NCBI GenBank assembly: GCA_030655735.1
Contig: JAUSPK010000115.1
Coordinates: 1-11,313, forward strand
Source of the DNA: Syntrophales bacterium
GTDB lineage: Bacteria > Desulfobacterota > Syntrophia > Syntrophales > UBA2210
DNA: 11,313 nucleotides
Direction: 5' to 3'
Part shown: positions 1 to 6,505 of the stretch, piece by piece
Position numbering within the stretch: position 1 is the first letter of the stretch
How the letters are laid out: each line of letters begins with the position of its first letter
Program-made: the position numbers and the translations under genes
The notes under the pieces: generated by a model
Seen by the model: only the letters and a program-made list of their open reading frames with translations
What the model was told of the DNA's origin: nothing
Databases searched by the model: none

Positions 1-1079
1 GGATGATAAAGTCACTGGATCCGCACAGTGTTTTTATGACCGCGGAACAGTACAATGACCTGCAGACAGATACGAAGGGGACCTTCAGCGGGTTGGGTAT
101 TGTCATAACCATGCAGGATGACATCATTACCGTCGTGTCACCGATAGAGGATAAACCGGCATTTGTCGCCGGGGTCAAAGCGGGAGACAAGATAATCAAG
201 ATAGATGGTGAAACAACAAAGGATTTTACCATAATGGATGCGGTGCACAAGCTCCGCGGGGAGAAGGGGACAAAGGTAACCATAACGGTTGCCCGTGAAG
301 GTGAAGATGAACCGATACCTTTTGACATTGTAAGGGATCTTATAGAGGTAAAGAGTGTAAAACACAGAATATATGATGGAAATATCGGTTACATCAGAAT
401 CTCGAGTTTTCAGGAGACAACCGCGGGCGAGCTTGGCGAGGCCCTCACGAAGATAGGTGCCGGAGATGCCCCCCTCAAGGGGCTTGTCCTGGACTTGAGA
501 AATAATCCTGGGGGACTTCTGGATCAGTCGGTAAAGGTGTCGGACGCATTCCTTAAATCGGGGGTAATCGTATCGTCGAAGGGGAGAAGAAAGAGCAGCG
601 AAAGGATATACGAGGCCAGGGATGACGGAAACGAGCTCGGAGGCCCTATCGTTGTCTTGATCAACGGTGGAACCGCCAGCGCTGCGGAGATTGTATCGGG
701 AGCACTCCATGGCAACAAAAGGGCTATCCTGCTGGGCACCCGGACCTTTGGGAAGGGATCAGTACAGACCGTCGTTCCCCTTAAGGATGGTTCGGCGCTC
801 AAGTTGACCATTGCAAAGTACTATACACCTGACGGTGAGTCGATCCAGGCCAAGGGAATCGCCCCTGATATTGTTGTTGAATATGTGAAACCTGCCCTCG
901 ATGTCAAAGACAAACCCAAGCAGCTCAGGGAAAAGGACCTGGAGGGACACATAGAGGGTGAAAAGGAAGAGGGAATAGACGAAAAGGCCGGTAAGGAGAT
1001 GGCAGATCTCAAGAGAGACAATCAGTTGAAGAGCGCGATAGATCTGTTGAGAAGCTGGGATGTCTTCAAAGAGATGTAA
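1..1079 (+). CDS. ctpA: Carboxy-terminal processing protease (S41 family, CtpA-like), 5' truncated by window edge
   Basis: This is a periplasmic or membrane-anchored serine protease of family S41 that trims or degrades envelope proteins from their C-termini. The visible 358 residues open with SLDPHS, a motif normally preceded by roughly 60-90 residues including a signal or membrane segment. The ATG at position 3 is therefore internal, and the true start lies left of the window. A PDZ domain covers about residues 27-106 (GLGI near 30, then a GVKAGDKI loop). The protease core follows, with LDLRNNPGG at 163-171, catalytic Ser226 in NGGTASAAE, and catalytic Lys251 and Gln255 in FGKGSVQ. The Ser-Lys spacing of 25 matches the family. 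The charged tail from about residue 300 is variable in the family. It lies 57 bp before a divergent polysaccharide deacetylase gene, the usual neighbour. The family call is firm; the exact substrate is unknown. Confidence 0.95.
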   Translation, partial: MIKSLDPHSVFMTAEQYNDLQTDTKGTFSGLGIVITMQDDIITVVSPIEDKPAFVAGVKAGDKIIKIDGETTKDFTIMDAVHKLRGEKGTKVTITVAREGEDEPIPFDIVRDLIEVKSVKHRIYDGNIGYIRISSFQETTAGELGEALTKIGAGDAPLKGLVLDLRNNPGGLLDQSVKVSDAFLKSGVIVSSKGRRKSSERIYEARDDGNELGGPIVVLINGGTASAAEIVSGALHGNKRAILLGTRTFGKGSVQTVVPLKDGSALKLTIAKYYTPDGESIQAKGIAPDIVVEYVKPALDVKDKPKQLREKDLEGHIEGEKEEGIDEKAGKEMADLKRDNQLKSAIDLLRSWDVFKEM

Positions 1080-1098
1080 GACTACGGGGAATTCGGAG

Positions 1099-1140
1099 AT
1101 GAAGCTCACCGGATCGGGTGTCTGTACGCTATCAAAGTGA
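1099..1140 (+). other. Possible 13-codon leader ORF coupled to the deacetylase start
   Basis: An ATG at 1099 opens a 13-codon frame (MKLTGSGVCTLSK) that ends in TGA at 1138-1140. That stop overlaps the GTG start of the next gene as GTGA. A GGGGAA sequence at 1086-1091, 7 nt upstream, is a reasonable ribosome binding site, whereas the GTG itself has no clear one. This arrangement is typical of translational coupling through a mini-ORF. A frameshift that split a longer N-terminus is an alternative, though the Lys-rich start of the deacetylase looks natural. This is inference from layout only. Confidence 0.3.
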
Positions 1141-2066
1141 AGAAAAAAAAACGATATTCAAAGAAACCGGCACAGGGTAGGGCGGTTCGTTCAAGGGGAA
1201 GGTCTCTTGCGGGCTGGATATGCATCCTTGCCCTCATCGGCGCTGTGGCCTCTGCGGGATATATACTGTATCATCGGGGAGACAGTGAAACAGCGAAGAT
1301 CCCTTACACGCATGGAAAAGGTCCGGCGCTCGGGGTTGTAGGAACCTTGGAGGAACACGAGAGCGCAGGGCCAAAAGAGAGCGCACGCAAGAAAGCAGGG
1401 GTGGGGGGGCGAGTAGCCTTTGTCATTGACGATATGGGATATGATGTATCGATTCTGGATGAGATCCTTGCGATAGATGCCCCCATAACAATCTCTATTC
1501 TTCCTCACCTTCCGTATTCAGTGGCGGTTGCCCGCCAGGCACACAGGGCGGGGAAAGAGGTGTTGCTCCACCTGCCGATGGAACCGCATGGCTATCCTGA
1601 GATACGTCCGGGGAGCGGGGTTCTTCTGCTGCAGATGGATGACAATGAGATAGTGGATCAACTGGAAGAAGATATGCGGAGTGTTCCCCATATGTCGGGA
1701 GTCAATAATCATATGGGGTCGAGATTTATGGAAGATGAAGAGAAGGTAACGATTGTCCTCAAGGATATCAAGGGAAGAGGGTTCTTTTTTCTGGACAGCC
1801 TGACAACCAAAGACTCAAAGGGATTGCCGGTAGCGGAAAGGATAGGCCTGCCACATGCCGGGAGGGATATATTCCTTGATAATGACTGTGATTTTGGAGA
1901 AGCACTCGACATATTACACCACATTGTTGAAGAGAGAGATATGTGGGAAACTATGATAATAATTGGACATCCGCATGAAAGTACCATACGGGCAATCGGT
2001 GCGGTGGTGCCTGTCTTTCGGGATAATGATATTCGTATTGTGCCCCTGTCCGATCTGATCGAATGA
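1137..2066 (+). CDS. Divergent polysaccharide deacetylase family protein (YibQ/DUF610-like), membrane anchored
   Basis: This is a 309-residue protein of the divergent polysaccharide deacetylase family, a branch of the NodB-like fold related to E. coli YibQ. A very basic N-terminus (MKKKKRYSKK) and a hydrophobic segment at about 25-45 indicate an inner-membrane anchor with the domain in the periplasm. After a linker rich in charged residues, the domain runs from about residue 92 to 309. It shows the family signatures: VIDDMGY (Asp98/Asp99), LLHLPMEP (His145), NNHMGS (His192), FFLDS (near 217-221) and IGHPH (His278, His280). These are probable metal-site or catalytic residues by family analogy. 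Start is GTG at 1137; no other start lies in frame after the upstream TAA at 1077. It is probably co-transcribed with the upstream protease. The natural substrate is not known for the family, and enzymatic activity should not be assumed. Confidence 0.9.
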   Translation: MKKKKRYSKKPAQGRAVRSRGRSLAGWICILALIGAVASAGYILYHRGDSETAKIPYTHGKGPALGVVGTLEEHESAGPKESARKKAGVGGRVAFVIDDMGYDVSILDEILAIDAPITISILPHLPYSVAVARQAHRAGKEVLLHLPMEPHGYPEIRPGSGVLLLQMDDNEIVDQLEEDMRSVPHMSGVNNHMGSRFMEDEEKVTIVLKDIKGRGFFFLDSLTTKDSKGLPVAERIGLPHAGRDIFLDNDCDFGEALDILHHIVEERDMWETMIIIGHPHESTIRAIGAVVPVFRDNDIRIVPLSDLIE

Positions 2067-2109
2067 AGGCAGGGGCGCCTGTGAAGATCTCATCCACGAG
2101 TTTCCCAAT

Positions 2110-2247
2110 ATGCAGGGATCACTTTGGGCAGGGATTGAAACCCTCGGCGTGAAAAGGCTTGTACCTCCTCCGGTCAAGAAGCGGATCCGAGTTTTTGTGA
2201 AGGCACTAAAACCAAGATCATCTCCAAAAGAGTTGGTAGGATCATAA
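2110..2247 (+). other. Unrecognised 45-codon open reading frame
   Basis: ATG at 2110 to TAA at 2245-2247 encodes 45 residues; the frame stays open upstream to about 2062 without another clear start. The product is basic, with a KRLVPPPVKKRIRVFVKAL core, and resembles no family I know. There is only a weak ribosome binding site. The reverse strand is also open across this stretch. It may be a fragment of a decayed gene rather than a functional small protein. Confidence 0.15.
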
Positions 2248-2272
2248 GGATTCAAGGGGTCAAGGATTCGAG
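2246..2272 (+). repeat. Left arm of an imperfect inverted repeat (GGATTCAAGGGGTCAAGG type)
   Basis: This 27-bp stretch is built from repeated AAGG-TTC-AGGG-TC words. The reverse complement of 2500-2530 has the same word structure, with 13 of the first 16 positions identical. The two copies face each other around the four-helix-bundle remnant. Short intergenic repeats of this GGTTCGAGG style are familiar to me beside four-helix-bundle genes in Desulfobacterota and Nitrospirota genomes, a recollection rather than a search result. Confidence 0.45.
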
Positions 2273-2275
2273 TGA

Positions 2276-2557
2276 AAGGAAGAAAGATATAGCCCAGAAG
2301 GATATGGAAGAAAAACAACCCCGGAATATATTCGGTTTTTATACATAGCTTATGGTTCAAATTGTGAGTTAGAGACTCAGATATTACTATCCGGGGACTT
2401 GGGTTATATTGAAACTGGTAAATTAGAGATACTCCGGGAGGGGATAGAAGGGGTTGAGAGGATGCTCAAAGCACTTATTAAATCGTTAGAAAGAAAGTAC
2501 TCGACCCCCTCTCGAACCCTCGAACCCTTTGCATCAACTAATCGGAGAAGAACCTAA
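2276..2557 (+). pseudogene. Remnant of a four-helix-bundle protein gene (23S rRNA intervening-sequence family), 5' truncated
   Basis: Translating the frame from 2276 to the TAA at 2555-2557 gives about 93 codons with no start codon at the left end. Core motifs are EGYGRKTTPEYIRFLYIAYG (2297-2356), CELETQILLSGDLGYIE (2363-2413) and ERMLKALIKSLERK (2456-2497). These are the second half of the four-helix-bundle family (TIGR02436/S23-type), whose full length is about 120 residues. The N-terminal helices are absent, replaced by repeat sequence. Where the family reads NIAEGYGR, the DNA reads as if 2 nt were inserted (ATAGCCCAGAAGG), so the copy is truncated and frame-shifted. After SLERK the frame runs into the CTCGAACC repeat and ends 9 nt before the ATG of the TPR gene, in the same frame. 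The parent proteins are small bundles of unknown or RNA-associated function, often mobile or intergenic. Confidence 0.75.
2500..2530 (-). repeat. Right arm of the imperfect inverted repeat (CTCGAACCCTCGAACCC type)
   Basis: The stretch contains CTCGACCCCCTCTCGAACC followed by CTCGAACCCTTT, that is, a short internal direct repeat of CTCGAACCC. It is the inverted relative of 2246-2272. It overlaps the 3' extension of the four-helix-bundle frame, as such repeats often do. Confidence 0.45.
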
Positions 2558-2566
2558 AGACAAGAC

Positions 2567-4270
2567 ATGAGAACCATATACACGGCTAAACATATATTTC
2601 TTCTGAGTCTCCTCCTTTTTTTTGTGGTGGCATGCGCCTCTTTGCCGCGCGAGGACCAAACAAGGGCGGAGGGCCCTTTGTCGGAAGGGTATTATCACTA
2701 CTCTCGAGGGGTGCTTTTCGCGATTGACGGAGAGCTTGACGAGGCCATTGGTGAATATGAGAGCGCCCTGCGGTTTGATCCCGAATCCCCTTGTCTCATG
2801 ACCGAACTTGCTTCACTCTACATACAAAGGAAAGAGATGGACAGGGCGCTCAGTTTATTGGAGCGGTCTGTCGCGAGCGCCCCTGAATATGTAGATTCCC
2901 TTATCCTGCTTGGCAGTCTGTATGGAAATCTCAAGAGATACGAAGATGCTATACATACATATGTAAAGGTTATCGGTATAGATCCCGAAAGACGAGAGGC
3001 ATATCTCTTTCTCAACCTCTTCTACCGCGAGAACAACGAATATGACAAGGCGGTAAGCGTGCTGGATGATCTCCTGAGGATTGACCCTTCCAACCTGATG
3101 GGCAGCTATTACCTTGCCAAGACATATGTTGCAATGGACAGGTATGACGATGCCCAGATATGGCTCCAAAAAACCTTGAATATCAATCCGGCGTTCAGGC
3201 CGGCGCTGATGGATCTGGGGATGCTGTACCGGTCCCAGGATAAAAATGACAAGGCTATAGCGATTTACGAGGATTTTCTCCGGTCTGATCCAGCCGATGT
3301 TCAGATACGATTTGAACTGGGGAATACCCTTATGAAGGCAAAGATATATGATGTGGCCTCCGAAGAATTTGAGAAGATATTGGAGTGGGACAGTTCTCTT
3401 GCCGATGCGAGGTTTTCGCTGGGACTTGCCTATCTCCTGGGCGGTAAAGACTACGATAGGGCCATCACGGAATTTCTTGAGTTGCTTCGGGGACGGCCTG
3501 ATAATGACAAGGCTATATACTTTCTTGCATCTGCGTACGAAAAGAAGGGCCAGTATGCGGACGCGCTCAAGGAACTCGAATCCATACCGGGAAAGTCAGG
3601 TTTGTACGTGGCCGCCCGTGTCAAGATGGGGATTATTCTGAAGGTGGCCGGTGACGCCGAAAAAGCGATTGGGCTCATCAGAGGAGAGATAGAAAAGGGC
3701 AAGGTAGACCTCGAATTCTACCGGTTCCTTGCCGCCCTTTACGAGGAGGGGGGGAGGCTTGAGGAAGCGGAGGATGTTTTAAAGGGAGCTCTTTCCCTTT
3801 CGCCTCAGGATGCGGACCTGCATTACCGGTTGGGCGTTGTGTACGGAAAGGGAAACAAACATCGGGAGAGCGTAGAAGAGATGGAAGCACTGCTCACCAT
3901 TGACCCGGATAACGCCGATGCAATCAACTTCATTGGTTACAGTTATGCGGAGAGGGGGGTGAGGCTTGATGAGGCCGAAGAACTGATCAAGAAGGCCCTT
4001 AGTCTGAAGCCAAATAACGGTTATATTACGGATAGCCTCGGCTGGGTTTACTTTCAGCAGAACAGGTTCAAACTGGCGATAGAGTATCTCAAAAAGGCGC
4101 TGGACCTTCTCCCCGAAGATCCAACCATTGCCAGCCACCTCGGCGATGCCTACAAAAAGGACGGCCAGATAGAAAAGGCGCTGGACGTATACAAACAGGC
4201 ACTGCGCCTTAACCCGGAAAACAATGGCCTGAAGGAAAAGATAAGGGATATACGGATACCCGGTGAGTAA
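2567..4270 (+). CDS. TPR-rich outer-membrane lipoprotein
   Basis: This is a 567-residue lipoprotein made almost entirely of tetratricopeptide repeats. A hydrophobic signal peptide ends in the lipobox VVAC, giving lipidated Cys23. Asp is not at +2, so outer-membrane sorting is likely. About 15 TPR units of 34 residues fill residues 40-555, with the usual pattern of small residues in helix A and D/N-P at the unit ends (for example IDPSN, INPAF, LNPEN). TPR stacks act as protein-binding scaffolds; no catalytic motif is visible. The last 8 bp overlap the next gene, which encodes a LolB-like lipoprotein. In Pseudomonas a TPR lipoprotein gene also directly precedes lolB (recalled: PA4667-PA4668), so the pair probably acts together in lipoprotein handling. 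Start is ATG 2567; the ribosome binding site is weak and the native upstream region may have been displaced by the remnant element. Confidence 0.9.
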   Translation: MRTIYTAKHIFLLSLLLFFVVACASLPREDQTRAEGPLSEGYYHYSRGVLFAIDGELDEAIGEYESALRFDPESPCLMTELASLYIQRKEMDRALSLLERSVASAPEYVDSLILLGSLYGNLKRYEDAIHTYVKVIGIDPERREAYLFLNLFYRENNEYDKAVSVLDDLLRIDPSNLMGSYYLAKTYVAMDRYDDAQIWLQKTLNINPAFRPALMDLGMLYRSQDKNDKAIAIYEDFLRSDPADVQIRFELGNTLMKAKIYDVASEEFEKILEWDSSLADARFSLGLAYLLGGKDYDRAITEFLELLRGRPDNDKAIYFLASAYEKKGQYADALKELESIPGKSGLYVAARVKMGIILKVAGDAEKAIGLIRGEIEKGKVDLEFYRFLAALYEEGGRLEEAEDVLKGALSLSPQDADLHYRLGVVYGKGNKHRESVEEMEALLTIDPDNADAINFIGYSYAERGVRLDEAEELIKKALSLKPNNGYITDSLGWVYFQQNRFKLAIEYLKKALDLLPEDPTIASHLGDAYKKDGQIEKALDVYKQALRLNPENNGLKEKIRDIRIPGE

Positions 4271-5042
4271 AAAATATATTATAGCAATGTGTCTTGTGCT
4301 CCTTGCTTTTTCCGGGTGCGTCTCCGGGAAGATCCCGGAGGTTATAAAAAGGCCTGCGGCACGCCCTCAGGATATTCTTGGGAAGATCGCCATGCCGGAC
4401 AGTGGCGATACGATACGGGCCACGGCAAAGATCTCCCTCAGCTCTCCTGAGGGAGCTTACTCCCGGAAGATGGCGCTTTTGTTGCGGATGCCTTCCAGCC
4501 TTCGTGTTGAGGCGATGCCCCTTTTCGGCCCGGCGGATTTTTTCCTTTCTGCGAACGAAGAATCTATCAAGGTGTTTTTTCCGGGGGAGGGAAAATTTTA
4601 TGTGAGCGCGGCGACACGGGAGAACCTCTTTTTGTTTTTCAAGGTATTTCTTTCCCCTGCTGATATGGTTCCCCTCCTTGCCGGACTGCCTCCGCACATA
4701 GCGGGAGGGCAGCTCTCGGGACACGTGGAAGGAAGTTTATACCGGGTAGATATCAAATCCGGCAAGAGGCAGCGGTCACTGTGGGTAGATCCTGATGACC
4801 ACACCCTGACAAAGATTGAAGACATTGATGATGGCAGGACCCTCTGGAGGGCTACATTCACGGATCACATTGTCGTGAGCGGGGTACCCTATCCACTGAG
4901 GGTACGGATAGAGGTGAAATCACCTGAAAGTGTGAACATGGACATCCGGTATCTCGACCTGGATATATCACCCACCGAAGATACGGCAATCTTCGACCTC
5001 CAGATACCTTCCGGCATCACACCGATACCCATAGGTCGATAA
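4263..5042 (+). CDS. LolB-like / DUF4292 outer-membrane lipoprotein
   Basis: This is a 259-residue lipoprotein. The signal peptide ends in FSGC with lipidated Cys19. The rest is beta-rich, consistent with the LolA/LolB half-barrel fold, and reads like DUF4292: a first strand block at ATAKISL (about 54-60), then LRVEAMPLFGPADFFLSANE, IKVFFPGEGKFY, and a C-terminal strand block with PYPLRVRIEVKSP. LolB accepts lipoproteins from LolA and inserts them in the outer membrane; that role is inferred here from fold style and position. Start is GTG 4263, overlapping the TPR gene by 8 bp, so translation is probably coupled. In relatives the pair is commonly followed by ispE; here the operon ends and a long hairpin separates it from the convergent tol-pal operon. 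I would not name it lolB without a profile search. Confidence 0.75.
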   Translation: MSKKYIIAMCLVLLAFSGCVSGKIPEVIKRPAARPQDILGKIAMPDSGDTIRATAKISLSSPEGAYSRKMALLLRMPSSLRVEAMPLFGPADFFLSANEESIKVFFPGEGKFYVSAATRENLFLFFKVFLSPADMVPLLAGLPPHIAGGQLSGHVEGSLYRVDIKSGKRQRSLWVDPDDHTLTKIEDIDDGRTLWRATFTDHIVVSGVPYPLRVRIEVKSPESVNMDIRYLDLDISPTEDTAIFDLQIPSGITPIPIGR

Positions 5043-5070
5043 TGTGCACAAGATTTTCCGGAGAGAGAGT

Positions 5071-5114
5071 TACTTTTACCGGTTGGCGTAAGCAACACGC
5101 CAACCGGTAAAGTA
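5071..5114. terminator. Long hairpin between convergent operons, likely bidirectional 3' end structure
   Basis: Arms 5071-5089 and 5097-5114 pair over 18 bp with a single bulged T and a 7-nt loop (core ACCGGTTGGCG / CGCCAACCGGT). It lies 28 bp after the LolB-like stop and 4 bp before the cpoB stop on the other strand, so it can end transcripts from both sides. Neither strand has a real T-run after the stem. It may therefore act as a transcript-end protector or need a factor rather than being a textbook intrinsic terminator. Confidence 0.7.
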
Positions 5115-5118
5115 GTGC

Positions 5119-5898
5119 TTAATTGATATCGATCAGTTTCTTTCTGGCCACGCTTGCAGGTGTCGTGTTGGGATAATCTTTAATAACTCCCTGCAACAGG
5201 AACTTGGCGCTGGATTTGTCGCCAAGTTTCAGAAAAGAGAGTGCCTGTTTCAAAAGGGCATTGGGAACCTTGTTCCCCTTGGGATAGTTCTGGATTACCG
5301 CTTCGTATTCTATGATTGCCTCTTCGTATTTTCCTTGGAAGTAATCACATTCTCCGATCCAGAATTGCGCATTATCGGAATATTCTGAGTTGGGAAAGAC
5401 CTTCAGGAACTTTCGAAATTCCCCCCTTGCAGCGTCATACCGCCCGCCCTTAAACATACTGTAGGCGTTGGCATAAGCCTCTTCCCTGCCCGTGGGCTCT
5501 CCCTTTTCGGTTGAGCCCGCTTTCCCTTCTTCGCCCTCTTTTTCTTCAGTCTTGCCTATACCCAGATAATTTTCAAGGTATGTTAATCTGCCTAAAATAT
5601 CATTCAGGCTGCCGCGCGGATCTTCAGTCTTTGATTCAAGGGCCGACACCTGTACATCCAATTTCTCAGTGGCGCCCCGCAGCTTCTGCACACTGTCCCT
5701 CAAATCGACCAAATCCGCGCCGACATCCGCCCGAATCTTTCTGCTGGACCTTACGGATTCACTGTTTTCCTCGACAAGCTTCTGGAGGACTGTTATTTTT
5801 GCCCCGAGATGGCTCTCAGCCCGATGAAGCTCTTCTTGGGTTGCGCATCCCGTGCATGCGAATGCCACGGCCAGGAAAAGAATCGCAAGCTTTTTCAA
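5119..5898 (-). CDS. cpoB: Tol-Pal system protein CpoB/YbgF, probable lipoprotein
   Basis: This 259-residue periplasmic protein coordinates peptidoglycan synthesis with outer-membrane constriction through TolA and PBP1b in E. coli. It has a signal peptide with a lipobox-like CTGC (Cys18; the Cys at -3 is unusual). An N-terminal coiled-coil region follows at about 22-112, ending in the family motif LGRLTYLENYLG. After a charged Glu/Lys/Gly linker (about 116-140), three TPR-like units fill 141-259: YANAYSMFKGGRYDAARGEF, then the segments ending VFPNS, NYPKG and DYPNT. The start is TTG at 5898, chosen because the signal peptide begins there, a GGGGG lies 7 nt upstream and no ATG is in frame after the pal stop. 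It is the last gene of the tol-pal operon, 21 nt after pal. E. coli CpoB is soluble; a lipidated form would be a lineage trait. Confidence 0.92.
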   Translation of the reverse strand: MKKLAILFLAVAFACTGCATQEELHRAESHLGAKITVLQKLVEENSESVRSSRKIRADVGADLVDLRDSVQKLRGATEKLDVQVSALESKTEDPRGSLNDILGRLTYLENYLGIGKTEEKEGEEGKAGSTEKGEPTGREEAYANAYSMFKGGRYDAARGEFRKFLKVFPNSEYSDNAQFWIGECDYFQGKYEEAIIEYEAVIQNYPKGNKVPNALLKQALSFLKLGDKSSAKFLLQGVIKDYPNTTPASVARKKLIDIN

Positions 5899-5919
5899 GA
5901 GAAAACCCCCGTACTGTTA

Positions 5920-6492
5920 TTATTTGAGGACTAAGAGAAAATGATCTCTCCTGTTTTTTGCCCACGCCGCTTCGTTATTTGCGGGATCCAGCGGCATTTC
6001 TTCACCATAACTTATTGTGGTTACTCTTTTCTCGGCAAGGCCCAGGCCTGTGAGGTAGGTCTTCGCAGCTTCGGCGCGCCTTTCTCCCAGGGCCAAGTTA
6101 TACTCTAACGTTCCCCTGTTGTCCGAATGCCCTTCGATGGTTAACACCCACCCGGCCTGTTTTGACATCCAGTCAGCAAGGCCCCCCAACATATTTCTGG
6201 CCTCAGGACTGAGATCATAGCGGTCAAATGCAAACTGTATGTCTTTGAACGCAGCGGCCTCGGCCAGCAGCATTTTTCTGGCGGCCTCTTCCTTCTGGAA
6301 GGCTACCCACCCCGCCTTAGACTTGGCGGTTTCATCAGCCAGGATGTCCTTCATACTGGCATCGGCCTGGATGGCATCGGTCTTGATGGTCTCGCTTTTG
6401 ACTGCCTGGTCCGTGGCACACCCCGAGACGAAAAGCAGCGAAAGACCAAATATGAGCACCAGCAATCCTACAAAAATAGAGTTTCTCTTCAT
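5920..6492 (-). CDS. pal: Peptidoglycan-associated lipoprotein Pal
   Basis: Pal is an outer-membrane lipoprotein that binds peptidoglycan non-covalently and is moved by TolB and TolA during division. This 190-residue copy has a signal peptide ending VSGC (Cys25). An OmpA-like domain occupies about residues 82-190, with FDRYDLSPEA, IEGHSDNRGTLEYNLALGERRAE and SYGEEMP motifs. Asp124 and Arg139 sit 15 residues apart, as do the diaminopimelate-binding pair of OmpA-like domains. Between lipid and domain lies a linker holding one copy (residues 45-74) of the ASMKDILADET repeat that occurs twice in the neighbouring small lipoprotein. A strong ribosome binding site (AAAGGAGGGGG) lies just upstream. 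The gap to the upstream gene is only 13 nt, so the two are co-transcribed. Confidence 0.96.
   Translation of the reverse strand: MKRNSIFVGLLVLIFGLSLLFVSGCATDQAVKSETIKTDAIQADASMKDILADETAKSKAGWVAFQKEEAARKMLLAEAAAFKDIQFAFDRYDLSPEARNMLGGLADWMSKQAGWVLTIEGHSDNRGTLEYNLALGERRAEAAKTYLTGLGLAEKRVTTISYGEEMPLDPANNEAAWAKNRRDHFLLVLK
6271..6360 (-). repeat. Third copy of the 30-residue ASMKDILADET repeat, inside pal
   Basis: It encodes Pal residues 45-74, from ASMKDILADETAKSK to EEAARKM. It differs from the first copy in the small lipoprotein at one residue over these 30 (Lys for Arg at position 15), and the DNA is also closely similar. The copy stops where the Pal domain linker begins, so the further KALEEKEAKEK segment of the other two copies is missing. 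Confidence 0.85.
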
Positions 6493-6505
6493 TTGACCCC
6501 CTCCT

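Larger units (their letters stand above)
2067..2566. other. 500-bp gene-poor mosaic between the deacetylase and TPR genes
   Basis: No intact gene is visible here. From left to right it holds a 45-codon ORF of unknown meaning (2110-2247), a repeat arm at 2246-2272, the decayed C-terminal half of a four-helix-bundle gene (2276-2557) and a second, inverted repeat arm at about 2500-2530. I see no tRNA and no convincing intrinsic terminator. A GCCCCTG/CAGGGGC pair at 2042-2048 and 2070-2076 has a 21-nt loop and no T-run. The stretch looks like the scar of an insertion that placed foreign sequence right up to the start of the TPR gene. Confidence 0.6.

Noticed and set aside
2042..2076. GCCCCTG/CAGGGGC pair as a terminator of the deacetylase operon
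   Set aside because: The loop is 21 nt and no T-run follows.
1914..2360. 148-codon reverse-strand ORF over the deacetylase end and the gap
   Set aside because: It overlaps the deacetylase and the four-helix remnant on the other strand and shows no motif.
2354..2366. GGTTCAAATT resembling a tRNA T-loop
   Set aside because: No cloverleaf can be built around it, and it encodes the conserved GSNCE of the four-helix remnant.
2362..2390. TTGTGA-N17-TACTAT as a promoter for the TPR gene
   Set aside because: Each box matches only 4 of 6 positions, and it lies within the four-helix coding remnant where such matches occur by chance.
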